A stretch of 42,888 nt of DNA from Basidiobolus meristosporus CBS 931.73 (taxonomy: Eukaryota; Basidiobolomycota; Basidiobolomycetes; Basidiobolales; Basidiobolaceae). The stretch's first letter is position 1. Each line of letters starts with the position of its first letter. The stretch covers positions 1 to 42,888 of the forward strand of contig MCFE01000711.1 of assembly GCA_002104905.1 (NCBI GenBank), in the 5' to 3' direction. A program made the translations under genes and the position numbers. Positions 31,377 through 42,037 of this stretch are shown piece after piece. The notes below the pieces were generated by a model. The model made no database searches. It saw only the letters and a list, made by a program, of their open reading frames with translations, and was not told the origin of the DNA.

Positions 31377-32405
31377 ATGTCCAAAAATCAAGAATGGAAG
31401 AATGCTATGCAACAAATCCTGGCCCAGCAGCAACAGTTACTCCAGATCCTTAGCTAACAGCAACAAGGAATGACTACCATGGCCCAAAGCCAGCAAAACC
31501 CTGTCAAGAGCAACTTTAGTGTAAAGGTCAACCGGTAACATGGTAGAGTCAATAAAAACCTGGGAACCTGGCTCTTCCAGATTGAAGAAGCTTTCAAGGC
31601 TAATGAAATTGCTCCAGAAAGCAAGTTACATTATGCAGCCTCTTACCTAGCAGATGCAGCTTTACAGTGGTACCACAACAAGATCAGGTCAGCCACCATG
31701 ATGGGATACTCTACAATCTCTACCCGGGATGAGTTTGTGTTGGAAATTCAGGATGCCTTTGAGCCCCCACACCAATAGACACTACTAAGAAGAAAGTTGA
31801 AGACGCTCAGACAGAAAGGAATGGTCCATGAGTACATCGGTGAATATAGATGTCTACTTGGACAAATTGAAAGAATGGACCCTCTGGATCAAGTTGAATA
31901 CTTCATTGATGGGTTGAACAAAAGAACTTGTAAGGAAGTGAATTATCACAGACCTCAGACTATTGAAGACGCCATCAAGATTGCCATTGACTATGACTCA
32001 GCTATACATGGAGTTGTGAAGCCCACAATGACTAATCAGAGAGGCTACAATCATTATGAAAGAAGACAATCAGATGCAGTGCCAATGGAAATAGACACTA
32101 TGCAGAAGAGTCATACCTCAGAAGAATGTAAGAAGAAAGAACTTTACTTCAATTGCCACCAGCAGGGACATATTGCAAAGTACTGCCCTCAGAGAAGAAA
32201 TGGACACCAGCCATCAAGAGCCTTTAACCATATTGAGGCTATGGAGCATAGTAACATGGAGGATGAGCTTGAAGAAAACTCAAATCTCACCTTCCATATA
32301 ACAGAAGAATACCTATCCCAGATAACCTCAAACTCAGGAAAGCTATTATACTTGAATGGAGTAATCAATGAAGTACCTGCCAACATGATGATTGACTCAG
32401 GAGCA
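31377..32405 (+). pseudogene. Old Ty3/gypsy gag-pol, 5' part (gag to protease motif)
   Basis: Starts [18 protein letters not shown], parallel to the young copy. Three in-frame stops: TAA at 31455, TAA at 31536 and TAG at 31776. After these the frame is open (31797-32411) through a retrotransposon gag domain, the CCHC knuckle ([11 protein letters not shown] near 32150) and the start of the protease up to MIDSGA. The copia element enters exactly here, and the rest of the gene resumes at 42038. Two of the three stops are C-to-T changes in CA context relative to the young copy. Confidence 0.9.
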
Positions 32406-32776
32406 TGTTGAAATATTGGACTATTTGGTATCATTCAGCAGCTAAAAATTTACTTAACAATTCTAGGCTAGTCTTAGTCACTGTAGGACTCATTTACTGC
32501 CTTAACTTTGCCACTTTCTCCAGATATATGATCTTATGATTATTCCCCTATAGTCAGGATCAAATTAGCACTATTACCCAAACATTATGTAATAACCCTG
32601 AAACTGTTACAGAATGCTCCTGAATATTGAGAAGCCCTCCCTACTTAGTGTTGCAGCTGTATTACTTCTACAAAGGTATAAATACTGAGCTTCTTTATGA
32701 ATAAACAACAGTTCAACTATTATCACTATTTCTTGATAAGTTCCTTATATCCAAATCACTTTTTAAAATTGCAACA
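32406..32776 (+). repeat. 5' LTR of the copia element
   Basis: TGTTGAAATATTGGACTATT … AAATTGCAACA; contains GTATAAATACTGAGC (promoter-like) and GAATAAACAACAG (polyadenylation-like). Confidence 0.95.
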
Positions 32777-32788
32777 GGTTATGAGCCC
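32777..32788 (+). other. Primer-binding site of the copia element (half-tRNA type)
   Basis: GGTTATGAGCCC starts right after the LTR. It is the exact complement of GGGCTCATAACC, the anticodon arm of fungal initiator-Met tRNA (CAT anticodon), not of a tRNA 3' end. Drosophila copia is known to prime from a cleaved half of the same tRNA. Confidence 0.75.
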
Positions 32789-32812
32789 CAATTGCCTTAA
32801 TCTATTCTAAAG

Positions 32813-33613
32813 ATGACTTCTACCAGCAAATAAAGCAATACCAACATCTTCCCTGTAAAGGAGAGGTTTGATGGGAAGAACTACAGACTTTGGAGAATCA
32901 AGATGCAGATCCACCTTGAGGAAAGAAAGCTTTGGAACATAGTAACAGGAAAGGAAGTTGAGCCCAAAGGAACAGCAGAAGATGTGGAGAAGTTTCAAGA
33001 GAAGGAGAGAAAGGCCTTCAATGCAATATGCATCAATGTGCAAGACTCCTTCATTGGACAAATCCATGCCTCAAATACTGCCAAAGCAGCATGGGAATCC
33101 TTAGAGAAGATCTTTAGAGCAAAGTCAGTATCAAGCAAGCTTTATTTGAAACAAAAGTTCTTCAACATGAGAAAAAAGCCAGATGATGACATGCTACAAC
33201 TCATTACCAGAATGGAGACACTTGCAGAAGAACTTTACAGTATTAATGCTGGTGTAGATGATGAAGAAAAGATACTCTGTCTGCTTTGCAGCCTACCAGA
33301 CAAGTATGAGCCACTCATACTTTCTTTTGAAAGCAGAGAAGACAACTTGACTTTAGACTATGTCAAAGGAAGACTTCTCCATGAAGAACTCAGACGTAAT
33401 GATCAAGCAGAGAAAATTGAAGATAATGCTTTATTCAGTTCAGAAAGGCATACAGAAAAGAAGGGAAAGCAACAAAACCAAAGAAAACATGGCTGCTGTA
33501 CCTACTGTAAGAAGCCAGGACACTGGGCAAGAGAATGCAAGAAGAAACAAGCAGACAAAAAACAGAAACTAGAGCAGGCAAACCATATAACTACTGATGA
33601 ACAGTTATTTGTC
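32813..33613 (+). pseudogene. copia gag region (early stop; cut at its end by gypsy)
   Basis: The natural start is probably the ATG at 32813 (MTSTSK), but TAA follows at codon 7 (32831-32833). From there the frame is open: VKERFDGKNYRLWRIKMQIH (UBN2-type gag start), KAAWESLEKIFRAKSVSSKL, LLCSLPDKYEPLI, and a zinc knuckle CTYCKKPGHWARECKKK near 33500. An internal ATG at 32903 gives 260 codons but lacks the gag N-terminus. The gypsy LTR begins at 33614, after DEQLFV. Confidence 0.88.
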
Positions 33614-33981
33614 TGTTACAAGTCTTGGTATAAGAGTTGTAGAGGAATAGGGAGTTTAGCTAGTATTGTATTCACTAAAACTTGAACTGATTTTTATTGA
33701 GGTTCCAGCAGCTCCTTATATACATTTTGCCAGATCAATTGCTGACTAATTGTATTTCCTAATGTAGGTTGTGGCTGATGACTCATTTGATTGCATCATC
33801 ATCACCCAATAAGATCCTACTTAATATATCTATTTCTGTCTGATAAGGATCTGCTGATTCATTTGCTGACTAATGCTACTGATTTCATAGATAATACTGA
33901 TGTACTGATAACCTAAACATATACTAACTGATTTGACTAAAAACTGATCTAACTTAAACATTCAAGCGGCAGATCATAACA
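33614..33981 (-). repeat. 3' LTR of the young gypsy
   Basis: On the plus strand TGTTACAAGTCTTGG … CAGATCATAACA; identical by eye to 38184-38551. Confidence 0.95.
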
Positions 33982-33993
33982 TTCTCCCCTACT
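33982..33993 (-). other. Polypurine tract of the young gypsy
   Basis: AGTAGGGGAGAA on the minus strand, directly before the 3' LTR; the last gag-pol codon overlaps its start. Confidence 0.75.
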
Positions 33994-36900
33994 AAAGTTG
34001 AGAGGGTTCTCCTGAATCTCTTTTCTTCTGATACCAATATCTTGATGGTTCAGTATTATCAGCAAGTCTTGCAAGCTTGAGTCTGTCCCTATGCACTAAG
34101 TCTTCCCGGATATTGCCTTGTTTGTCCACCAGTTGGTAAGTTGCAAATGGACATTCTCTGATGATCTTGAATGGTCCTGTCCATTGTGGCTCAAACTTCT
34201 TCCGAGTGTTGTTTCTTAGCAATACAAAGTTCCCAACTGTCAATGCTTCTGGTGCTATAGTCTTATCAAATCTCTGCTTCATCTTTTCTGCACTTTGAGA
34301 TACTTTGGTCTGTGCCTCTTGACGTCTTTGTTCCAGTTGCTGGTGTCTACTTGGCTGACTAAGTTCATCTTCTAAGGCATCTGTAAGCTTGGGTTGTGTG
34401 AGATCTCCTGGAATCCTAGGTTCACATCCATAAACTAAGTAAAATGGTGATTGCTGGGTGGTGTTGTGTACTCTGACTCTGCATGCAAAGAGTGCTTGGT
34501 CTATATACTCATCCCATCTACTGACAACTCCATTTGCATACTTAGTCAGCATTTTTCCAAATAATCCATTAAACCGCTCAGTGACTCCATTAGTTCTGGG
34601 GTGGTATGCCGAGGTTTTCAAGTGTCTGATCTGCTGCATTTCCAGGTAAGCCTCTAATGTCTTTGCCATAAAGTTTGCACCTCTATCGGATAAGATCTCC
34701 ACAGGGCATCCAAACTTCATCAGGATCTCATGGTAAATGAAACTTGCAACTTCTTGTTCACTGGCTATTGGTACAGCTTTAGCAACTGGCCATTTAGTGG
34801 CATGGTCAATTGCTACTAGGATCCAACGGTTGCATTTCCTGGTAGTTGGCAGTCTTCCAATAAAGTCAATTCCCCATCTCTCAAATGGTCTTACAGGCTC
34901 CAAAGGGAAGAGTTCGGCAATTCTTTGTGGCTGGCCTTGATTGATTTGGCAGTTTGGGCATGTTTTTACTAGCTTCTCAATGTCTTGTTTCATTCTGGGC
35001 CACCATGCTCTGGCTTTTACAAGGCTATAGGTTCCTTCAATCCCAAGATGTCCATATCCATTGTGTAGCTTATGTATTAAATCCAGGCGAGCAACATAAG
35101 GACAATAGGCAATAGGGCTTCCATCAACAATTCGGTAGAGTGTTTCATTCTGTACAACAAATTTGCTGGCCTCATCACGGATTATCTTCTTGATATCTTC
35201 ATCCACCTCATTAGGAATGGCTTGGTCCTCCAAGTACTTTGGTAATAGGCTAGGCCAATCTGATTCATGCACCAAGTTGAGTTGTGCAACTTGATCTAAT
35301 CTTGATAAGGCATCAGCAACCGTGTTGTTTTTTCCAGGGCAGTAGACAATCTCCAGGTCAAATTGCTGAATGTATTCACTCCATCTTGTCATTCTTCTAG
35401 AGAGTACCTTCTGAGTAAATATATACTTGAGGGAGGCATGATCAGTCTTTACAGTGCATTTGACTCCTTCAATATAGCATCTCCATGTCTTCAAACAGTG
35501 TATTATAGCAAGCATCTCCTTCTCATGAACTGGATAGTTTTGTTCTGCTGAGTTCAGTTTCTTGGATTCAAAGGCAACAGGGTAGTCCTTTCCCTCGTGT
35601 TCTTGGCTCAGCACTCCACCAATTGCATAATCTGAAGCATCTGTGCACAGAGTGAACTCTTTTCTGAAGTCTGGTATTCTTAAGCTTGGCAGCTTAGCAA
35701 GTTCATTCTTTAGTGTCTGGAAGGCAGTCTCACAAGCTATGTCCCACTTGTAGGTATTGTCTTTCTTGAGGATATCAGTTAAAGGGGCTGCAATACTTGC
35801 AAATGACTTGACAAATCTCCGATAATAGGAAACCATTCCAAGGAAGGATCTGAGTTCTGATATGCTATGGGGCTGCTTCAAATTCTTGATTACTTCAACC
35901 TTCTTGGGGTCTAAGGTTACTCCTGTGCTAGTCACTATGTGTCCCAGATATTCTACGTGTTCCTTGAAGAATTCACACTTGGCTAGCTTGCCGTATAGCT
36001 TGTTCTCTCTTAGTTTCTTCAAGACCTTTTCAATGTGCACCATGTGATCCTTTTCTGTCTTGCTGTATATCAATATGTCATCCAGGTAGATTATCACAAA
36101 CTTGTCTAAGTACTCCTGAAAGACAGTCTGCATCAGCGTCATGAATGTTGCAGGGGCATTAGTGAGGCCAAAACTCATGACTAAGTACTCGTAATGTCCA
36201 TATCTGGTCCTGAATGCTGTCTTAGGGATATCTTCTGGTTTCACCCTAATCTGGTTGTATCCTGACATGAGGTCGATCTTGCTGAAAATAGTGGCTCCAT
36301 TAAGTTGGTCCAAAAGCTCATCAATCCGAGGTATGGGGTACTTATTCTTGACGGTAACTGAGTTCAGGGCTCTGTAGTCAATGCACATCCTAAGTGTTCC
36401 ATCCTTCTTTTTCACAAAAAGCACTGGTGCTCCCCAAGGTGACTTGCTGGGCCTGATGTATCCTTGCTCCAATAGCTGATCAATTTGTTTCTTCATTTCC
36501 TCCAATTCCAATGGACTCATTCTGTAAGGTGTCTTGCTCACTGGAGGGCTATCTCCTGTGTCAATGGCATGATTCACGTCTCTGACTGGTGGTAGGCTTA
36601 CAAGCTCATCTGGAAACACGTCTGAATATTTCTTCAAGAGAGTCTGGACCTGCTGGGGTGCTGGGATAGAGGAATCCTCCTGTAATACCGCCATGAGGAA
36701 CATCTGGGTACCTTTTCTAAGTGCTCTACAGAACTGGGTCTTGCTAAGTTCACTTGTCTCACACACACTGGAATTGACCAAGTTGAAATCCAGCCTGGCA
36801 GGTAATAGCTCATAGGTCTTGTTGTCTTTTTGGATCTGAGTAGCATGGGTTCTCCAGTTGATTGATGGATTACGACAAAATAGCCAGGTTTTCCCAAGTA

Positions 36901-38125
36901 CAAGGTCAGACTTGCAGTTCCCAAATATATAAGCCTGTAGGTCTTCTTCATAGTCATTGATCTTCATTCTTACTGGCTGGGTAATACGGTTGATTATGTG
37001 GGAGTTCCCATCAGCTGTGGAGACTGAAGTTGATTTGGTAGGTTCCGAGTTGATTCCAGCTTTCAAAGCAAATTGCTCTGACATGTACTCATGCGATGCT
37101 CCTGAGTCAATCATGATCTTGGCAGGTACTCCATTGATTGCTCCATTCAGGTACAATAACTTCCCTGAGTTTGAAGTCATTTGGGACAAGTACTCTTCTG
37201 TCATATGGAAGGTGAGTTCCGAGTCTTCTTCAAGCTCATCTTCCACATTACTGTGTTCATGGGACTCAATATGGTTGAAGGTTCTTGTTGGCTGGTGTCC
37301 ATTTCTTCTCTGAGGGCAGTACTTTGCAATATGTCCCTGCTGGTGGCAATTGAAGCAAAGTCCTCTCTTCTTGCATTCTTCTGAGGAGGGATTCTTCTGC
37401 ATAGCGTCTATTTCCATTGGTACTGCTTCTGATTGTCTTCTTTCATAATGATTATAGCCTTTCTGACTAGTCACTGTAGGCTTCCCAACTCCAAACATAG
37501 CTGAGTCATAGTCAATGGCAATCTTGATGGCTTCTTCAATAGTCTGAGGTCTTCGGTAATTGACTTCCTTGCGAGTTCTTTCTTTCAACCCATCAATAAA
37601 GTATTCAACTTGATCCAAGGGGTCCATTCTTTCAATTTGTCCAAGTAGACATCTGTACTCATAGATGTATTCTTGCACCATTCCTTTCTGTCTGAGTGTC
37701 TTTAACTTCCTTCTTAGTAGTGTCTGCTGGTGTGGAGGTTCAAAAGCATCCTGAATTTCCGACACAAACTCATCCCAGGTAGAGATTGTAGAGCATCCCA
37801 TCATAGTAGCTGACCTGATCTTGTTGTGGTACCACTGTAAAGCTGCATCTGCCAGGTAAGAAGCTGCATAATGCAACTTGCTCTCTGGAGCAATTCCTTT
37901 AGCTTTAAAAGCTTCTTCAATCTGAAAGAGCCAAGTTCCCAGGTTTTCATTGACTCTGCCATGGTAGCGGTTGACCTTCACACTAAAGTTGCTCTTGACA
38001 GGGCTTTGCTGGCTCTGAGCCATGGTAGTCATTCCTTGTTGCTGTTGGCTGAGGATCTGGAGTAGCTGTTGCTGTTGGGCCAGGATTTGCTGCATGGCAT
38101 TCTTCCATTCTTGATTGTCCGACAT
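33992..38125 (-). CDS. Ty3/gypsy gag-pol polyprotein, intact (1377 codons)
   Basis: One frame without stop or shift. Approximate positions in residues: gag 1-250 with a Gln-rich start and a retrotransposon gag domain ([15 protein letters not shown]); CCHC knuckle about 256-269 ([14 protein letters not shown]); aspartic protease near 339 (DSGASHEY); reverse transcriptase about 530-720 with YLDDILIYS near 682; RNase H from about 820 ([16 protein letters not shown]); integrase zinc finger about 1022-1058 (HLGIEGTYS to CPNC); catalytic Asp near 1082 (WGIDFIG) and 1142 (LSDRGANF), Glu near 1183 ([10 protein letters not shown]); and a GPFKII tail near 1315 as in the GPY/F module. No chromodomain is seen. 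Gag and pol are fused in one frame, so frameshifting is not needed. With identical LTRs this copy is a candidate for an active element; activity is not shown. Confidence 0.96.
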   Translation of the reverse strand: MSDNQEWKNAMQQILAQQQQLLQILSQQQQGMTTMAQSQQSPVKSNFSVKVNRYHGRVNENLGTWLFQIEEAFKAKGIAPESKLHYAASYLADAALQWYHNKIRSATMMGCSTISTWDEFVSEIQDAFEPPHQQTLLRRKLKTLRQKGMVQEYIYEYRCLLGQIERMDPLDQVEYFIDGLKERTRKEVNYRRPQTIEEAIKIAIDYDSAMFGVGKPTVTSQKGYNHYERRQSEAVPMEIDAMQKNPSSEECKKRGLCFNCHQQGHIAKYCPQRRNGHQPTRTFNHIESHEHSNVEDELEEDSELTFHMTEEYLSQMTSNSGKLLYLNGAINGVPAKIMIDSGASHEYMSEQFALKAGINSEPTKSTSVSTADGNSHIINRITQPVRMKINDYEEDLQAYIFGNCKSDLVLGKTWLFCRNPSINWRTHATQIQKDNKTYELLPARLDFNLVNSSVCETSELSKTQFCRALRKGTQMFLMAVLQEDSSIPAPQQVQTLLKKYSDVFPDELVSLPPVRDVNHAIDTGDSPPVSKTPYRMSPLELEEMKKQIDQLLEQGYIRPSKSPWGAPVLFVKKKDGTLRMCIDYRALNSVTVKNKYPIPRIDELLDQLNGATIFSKIDLMSGYNQIRVKPEDIPKTAFRTRYGHYEYLVMSFGLTNAPATFMTLMQTVFQEYLDKFVIIYLDDILIYSKTEKDHMVHIEKVLKKLRENKLYGKLAKCEFFKEHVEYLGHIVTSTGVTLDPKKVEVIKNLKQPHSISELRSFLGMVSYYRRFVKSFASIAAPLTDILKKDNTYKWDIACETAFQTLKNELAKLPSLRIPDFRKEFTLCTDASDYAIGGVLSQEHEGKDYPVAFESKKLNSAEQNYPVHEKEMLAIIHCLKTWRCYIEGVKCTVKTDHASLKYIFTQKVLSRRMTRWSEYIQQFDLEIVYCPGKNNTVADALSRLDQVAQLNLVHESDWPSLLPKYLEDQAIPNEVDEDIKKIIRDEASKFVVQNETLYRIVDGSPIAYCPYVARLDLIHKLHNGYGHLGIEGTYSLVKARAWWPRMKQDIEKLVKTCPNCQINQGQPQRIAELFPLEPVRPFERWGIDFIGRLPTTRKCNRWILVAIDHATKWPVAKAVPIASEQEVASFIYHEILMKFGCPVEILSDRGANFMAKTLEAYLEMQQIRHLKTSAYHPRTNGVTERFNGLFGKMLTKYANGVVSRWDEYIDQALFACRVRVHNTTQQSPFYLVYGCEPRIPGDLTQPKLTDALEDELSQPSRHQQLEQRRQEAQTKVSQSAEKMKQRFDKTIAPEALTVGNFVLLRNNTRKKFEPQWTGPFKIIRECPFATYQLVDKQGNIREDLVHRDRLKLARLADNTEPSRYWYQKKRDSGEPSQL

Positions 38126-38165
38126 CTTGAGGGTGGTTTCTTCTTTCTTCAGGAGGGAGGTTTCT

Positions 38166-38183
38166 GGTTATCGCTGCTACCAA
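38166..38183 (-). other. Primer-binding site of the young gypsy
   Basis: TTGGTAGCAGCGATAACC on the minus strand directly after the 5' LTR; TGGTAGCAGCG fits an initiator-Met tRNA 3' end with acceptor CGCUGCUACCA. Confidence 0.65.
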
Positions 38184-38551
38184 TGTTACAAGTCTTGGTA
38201 TAAGAGTTGTAGAGGAATAGGGAGTTTAGCTAGTATTGTATTCACTAAAACTTGAACTGATTTTTATTGAGGTTCCAGCAGCTCCTTATATACATTTTGC
38301 CAGATCAATTGCTGACTAATTGTATTTCCTAATGTAGGTTGTGGCTGATGACTCATTTGATTGCATCATCATCACCCAATAAGATCCTACTTAATATATC
38401 TATTTCTGTCTGATAAGGATCTGCTGATTCATTTGCTGACTAATGCTACTGATTTCATAGATAATACTGATGTACTGATAACCTAAACATATACTAACTG
38501 ATTTGACTAAAAACTGATCTAACTTAAACATTCAAGCGGCAGATCATAACA
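38184..38551 (-). repeat. 5' LTR of the young gypsy
   Basis: On the minus strand starts TGTTATGATCTGCCGC and ends CTTGTAACA. It contains TGTATATAAGGAGC as a promoter-like TATA box and CAATAAAAATC downstream. Confidence 0.95.
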
Positions 38552-38582
38552 TGTCACTGTACAAGAGAGTGCAAGTAACTAA

Positions 38583-41500
38583 AGTAATGAATGGTATATT
38601 GACTCTGGAGCATCACAGCATATTTGTGGTATAAAGGATTGGTTTGGCAACTTAAAGACTATTCCTGTGAGAAAGGTTTATCTGGGAGATAACTCTGCAT
38701 TGAAAGCTACCGCTAGTGGGTCTATACAACTAAATATGAGTGATAACTCAGGGGCAACAACAGCAAAACTGACTGACGTACTCTATGTACCTGGAATAGC
38801 TAAGAACCTACTCTCAGTCAGTAAAGCAACTACTCAGGGACTGAAATTTGTTTTTACTAAGCTGAGCTGCTCAATATTGAGTGAAAATGGACAAAAATTA
38901 GCTTTGGGAATCAGAGATCACAATATATACAAGTTACAAAGCAAGATCATTGTACCTGAGTATGTCAACATTGCTGAAACTGATGAAACCAACTGGGAGA
39001 CGTGGCATAGGAGGCTAGGACACATAGGGGAACAGAAAATGAGCCAATTGGTGAAAAATCAGCTTGTTTTGGGCCTAAAATACTCAATTCCAATCAAATT
39101 GAATGTTTGTAAGGGATGTTCATATGGCAAACAAGCTAGGCAACGTTTCAAGAGCTCAGAAGGCATCAATACCACCGAAAAATTGGCTATTGTACACTCA
39201 GACATATGTGGCCCCATGAGAACACTGTCCTTTGGAGCCAAGAGATACTTTATGACGTTTATTGATGACAAGACAAGATATACATGGGTGTACTTCCTCA
39301 AAACAAAGAATGAAGCTTTAGAGACGTTTAAGCACTTCAAGAACATGGCAGAAACACAAACTGGGTGTAAATTGAAGGTACTACGAAGTGACAATGGAGG
39401 AGAATACTGCTCAAAGGAGTTTGCAAAATACTGCTTGTCTACTGGTATACTTCAACAGACCACAGTTCCTCATACTCCACAGCAAAATGGAGTAGCAGAA
39501 CGTGCAAATAGAACAATAGTAGAGATGGGAAGATCTATGCTACATGATAAGGGAATGGACTACAAGTTTTGGGCTGAATCTGTTGCTACCGCTGTATACA
39601 TCAAGAACAGATGCCCAACAACAGCACTACGTGATTCTACACCCTTTGAAGCATATACAGGCAAAAAACCAGATCTCCAGCACCTCAGGATCTTTGGCAG
39701 TAATGTTTTTTATCACATCCCTGACAAAAAACGCTCAAAGTTAGAGCCAAAGAGTAGAAAAGGGATCTTTCTTGGGTATTGTGAAGATACTAAAGGGTAT
39801 AGAGTGTATGATGGCAAAATTCAGAAGCTGATCAAGAGCAGGGACGTTGTATTTGAGGAGAATTCAGATCAGAAAGCCACAGAAATCATTGGCCAGCTGC
39901 CTGATGATGCAATCAACACAAATGAAGAATATACATACCAAATCCAGCCAGAGATGGAAGATACTTCTACCAGTTCCAGATCAGAACAGATTATCCCAGT
40001 TAGGAGATCTACCAGAATAAGAAATGCCCCTGGATCCTGGTGGCAGACATCCAATGATCATGAAGAAGCTTATCTTGCCTTATGTGCCGAACCTCAGAAT
40101 CTGGAACAGGCAATGCAAGGTCCAGATGCTACTAAGTGGCAACAAGCCATGCAGGAGGAGTACCAATCACTGATCAAGGCAAAAACGTGGGAACTGGTAG
40201 ATTTACCAAATGGGAGAAAGCCAATAGGATGTAGATGGGTCTACAAGATCAAGATAACCTCAAATGGTGCCGTTGATAAGTACAAGGCTAGATTGGTAGC
40301 TAAAGGCTATTCCCAGATCCAGGGACTAGACTTTAAGGAAACATTTGCTCCGGTTGCCAAGTTTAACTCTATTAGGACAGTTCTAGCCCTGGCAGCTGTA
40401 CACAGTCTAGATCTACACCAAATGGACGTCAAAACAGCCTTTCTAAATGGGGATTTGCAAGAAACTATATATATGGAGCAACCAGAAGGTTTTACCGATC
40501 CAAAAAGCCCCCATAAGGTGTGCAAACTTAGAAAACTGTTGTATGGGCTTAAGCAGGCACCCAGAGCATGGTATAACAAGATTGACACATATCTAGAGGA
40601 AATTGGGTTCTCTTGTAGCACTGCAGATCACAGTATATATGTAAAACAGCTCAAAAAGGGTGTGATCATCCTAGTTCTTTATGTGGACGACCTAATTATA
40701 GCTACAAGTGATCAAGAGGCACTTAAACAGACGAAATCAGATCTCTTCGGCAAGTTTGAGATGAAAGATCTTGGAAAATTGAGCTATTTTCTTGGAATTG
40801 AGGTCAAATTTGACATACCTACGCAAAAAACTGTGCTGAATCAGTCTAAGTACATCAGGGACATTCTTAGACGCTTCAAAATGGAAAATTGCAAGCCTGC
40901 AGCAACCCCTATGGTCAATAACCTGAAATTAAGCAAATCTCAGCCAGTTACAGATGAAAACGGCTCAAATATGGACCAAAACTTTCCCTATCAATCAATG
41001 GTCGGTAGCCTAATGTACTTGATGGTGTCTACACGTCCAGATATTGCAGTGGCAGTTGGAATAGTCAGTCAATTCATGCAGAATTATGGATCAGATCAAA
41101 TTGCAGCAGTTAAGCGGATTTTCAGATATCTACAAGGTACCATATATATGGTACTGGAATACTCTGGAGCAGCTAATAGGCAAATATTTGATGGTCATAG
41201 CGATTCAGATTGGGGTAGAGATCTGATTGATAGATGCTCTACCACAGGCTATGTATTTCTTTATGCTGGTGCAGCTATTACTTGGAATTGCAAGAAACAA
41301 CCAACTGTAGCACTATCTACAACTGAAGCCAAATATATGGCTGCATGTCAAGCTACTAAGGAGGCTATATGGCTACAAAAATTATTCAAAGACTTAGGTT
41401 TTAATTCAGGTGAACCAACATGTATTTACAAGGATAATCAAAGTTGTATTTCATTAGCTAGAAATCCTACTAATCATGCCAGAACTAAGCACATTGATAT

Positions 41501-41672
41501 ACAGCATCACTTTGTGAGGGAAGCTGTGGAAAATAACTTAGTAGAGCTGGTTTACTGCCCAACTAACAAAATGGTGGCAGACATATTGACAAAACCACTA
41601 GCTAGGCCACAGTTTGAGACCCTTAGAGAGAAATTGGGATTAAGAAATTATTTAGTTGAGGGGGAGTGTTGA
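38583..41672 (+). CDS. Ty1/copia pol: protease, integrase, reverse transcriptase, RNase H
   Basis: Open for 1030 codons after an in-frame TAA at 38580-38582. Protease WYIDSGASQHIC lies at about 38589-38625. Integrase: HHCC motif HRRLGHIGEQK to CKGCSYGKQ, then the catalytic residues in HSDICGP, SDNGGEY and QQNGVAERANR. Reverse transcriptase: WVYKIKITSNG, QMDVKTAFLNGDLQETIYME, LLYGLKQAPRAWY, and LYVDDLIIA near 40680. RNase H: HSDSDWGRD, ALSTTEAKYMAACQATKEA, DNQSCISLARNP, TKHIDIQHHF and DILTKPLA. The reading frame ends inside the 3' LTR (TGT TGA). The frame would join gag if the gypsy were absent, apart from the single TAA. Domains look complete, but separation from gag makes it non-autonomous as it stands. 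Confidence 0.95.
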   Translation, partial: SNEWYIDSGASQHICGIKDWFGNLKTIPVRKVYLGDNSALKATASGSIQLNMSDNSGATTAKLTDVLYVPGIAKNLLSVSKATTQGLKFVFTKLSCSILSENGQKLALGIRDHNIYKLQSKIIVPEYVNIAETDETNWETWHRRLGHIGEQKMSQLVKNQLVLGLKYSIPIKLNVCKGCSYGKQARQRFKSSEGINTTEKLAIVHSDICGPMRTLSFGAKRYFMTFIDDKTRYTWVYFLKTKNEALETFKHFKNMAETQTGCKLKVLRSDNGGEYCSKEFAKYCLSTGILQQTTVPHTPQQNGVAERANRTIVEMGRSMLHDKGMDYKFWAESVATAVYIKNRCPTTALRDSTPFEAYTGKKPDLQHLRIFGSNVFYHIPDKKRSKLEPKSRKGIFLGYCEDTKGYRVYDGKIQKLIKSRDVVFEENSDQKATEIIGQLPDDAINTNEEYTYQIQPEMEDTSTSSRSEQIIPVRRSTRIRNAPGSWWQTSNDHEEAYLALCAEPQNLEQAMQGPDATKWQQAMQEEYQSLIKAKTWELVDLPNGRKPIGCRWVYKIKITSNGAVDKYKARLVAKGYSQIQGLDFKETFAPVAKFNSIRTVLALAAVHSLDLHQMDVKTAFLNGDLQETIYMEQPEGFTDPKSPHKVCKLRKLLYGLKQAPRAWYNKIDTYLEEIGFSCSTADHSIYVKQLKKGVIILVLYVDDLIIATSDQEALKQTKSDLFGKFEMKDLGKLSYFLGIEVKFDIPTQKTVLNQSKYIRDILRRFKMENCKPAATPMVNNLKLSKSQPVTDENGSNMDQNFPYQSMVGSLMYLMVSTRPDIAVAVGIVSQFMQNYGSDQIAAVKRIFRYLQGTIYMVLEYSGAANRQIFDGHSDSDWGRDLIDRCSTTGYVFLYAGAAITWNCKKQPTVALSTTEAKYMAACQATKEAIWLQKLFKDLGFNSGEPTCIYKDNQSCISLARNPTNHARTKHIDIQHHFVREAVENNLVELVYCPTNKMVADILTKPLARPQFETLREKLGLRNYLVEGEC
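41658..41666 (+). other. Polypurine tract of the copia element
   Basis: GAGGGGGAG directly before the 3' LTR. Confidence 0.8.
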
Positions 41673-42037
41673 AATATTGGACTATTTGGTATTATTCAGC
41701 AGCTAAAAATTTACTTAACAATTCTAGGCTAGTCTTAGTCACTGTAGGACTCATTTACTGCCTTAACTTTGCCACTTTCTCCAGATATATGATCTTATGA
41801 TTATTCCCCTATAGTCAGGATCAAATTAGCACTATTACCCAAACATTATGTAATAACCCTGAAACTGTTACAGAATGCTCCTGAATATTGAGAAACCCTC
41901 CCTACTTAGTGTTGCAACTGTATTACTTCTACAAAGGTATAAATACTGAGCTTCTTTATGAATAAACAACAGTTCAACTATTATCACTATTTCTTGATAA
42001 GTTCCTTATATCCAAATCACTTCTTAAAATTGCAACA
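41667..42037 (+). repeat. 3' LTR of the copia element
   Basis: 371 bp; differs from the 5' LTR at about four positions (one near the start, two near AGAAACCCTCC/GCAACTG, one near the end). Confidence 0.95.

Larger units (their letters stand above)
33614..38551 (-). mobile_element. Young, structurally complete Ty3/gypsy retrotransposon
   Basis: 4938 bp, inserted in the copia element. LTRs 33614-33981 and 38184-38551 (368 bp each) show no difference by eye. Flanked by TGTC (33610-33613 and 38552-38555). All parts are present: LTRs, primer-binding site, polypurine tract and one open gag-pol frame. It belongs to the same family as the old gypsy that forms the outermost layer. Confidence 0.96.
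32406..42037 (+). mobile_element. Ty1/copia retrotransposon with a nested gypsy element
   Basis: Two 371-bp LTRs (32406-32776 and 41667-42037) with about four differences, flanked by a perfect 5-bp duplication GAGCA (32401-32405 and 42038-42042). The empty site is the GGAGCATCGCATGAG of the young gypsy. Domain order gag, protease, integrase, reverse transcriptase, RNase H is that of copia. It is interrupted between gag and protease by the young gypsy (33614-38551). Without it the element is about 4.7 kb. Confidence 0.96.

Noticed and set aside
36957-37313. 118-codon plus-strand ORF and similar ones within 33.9-38.1 kb.
   Set aside because: Antisense shadows of the intact gypsy polyprotein; no independent features.
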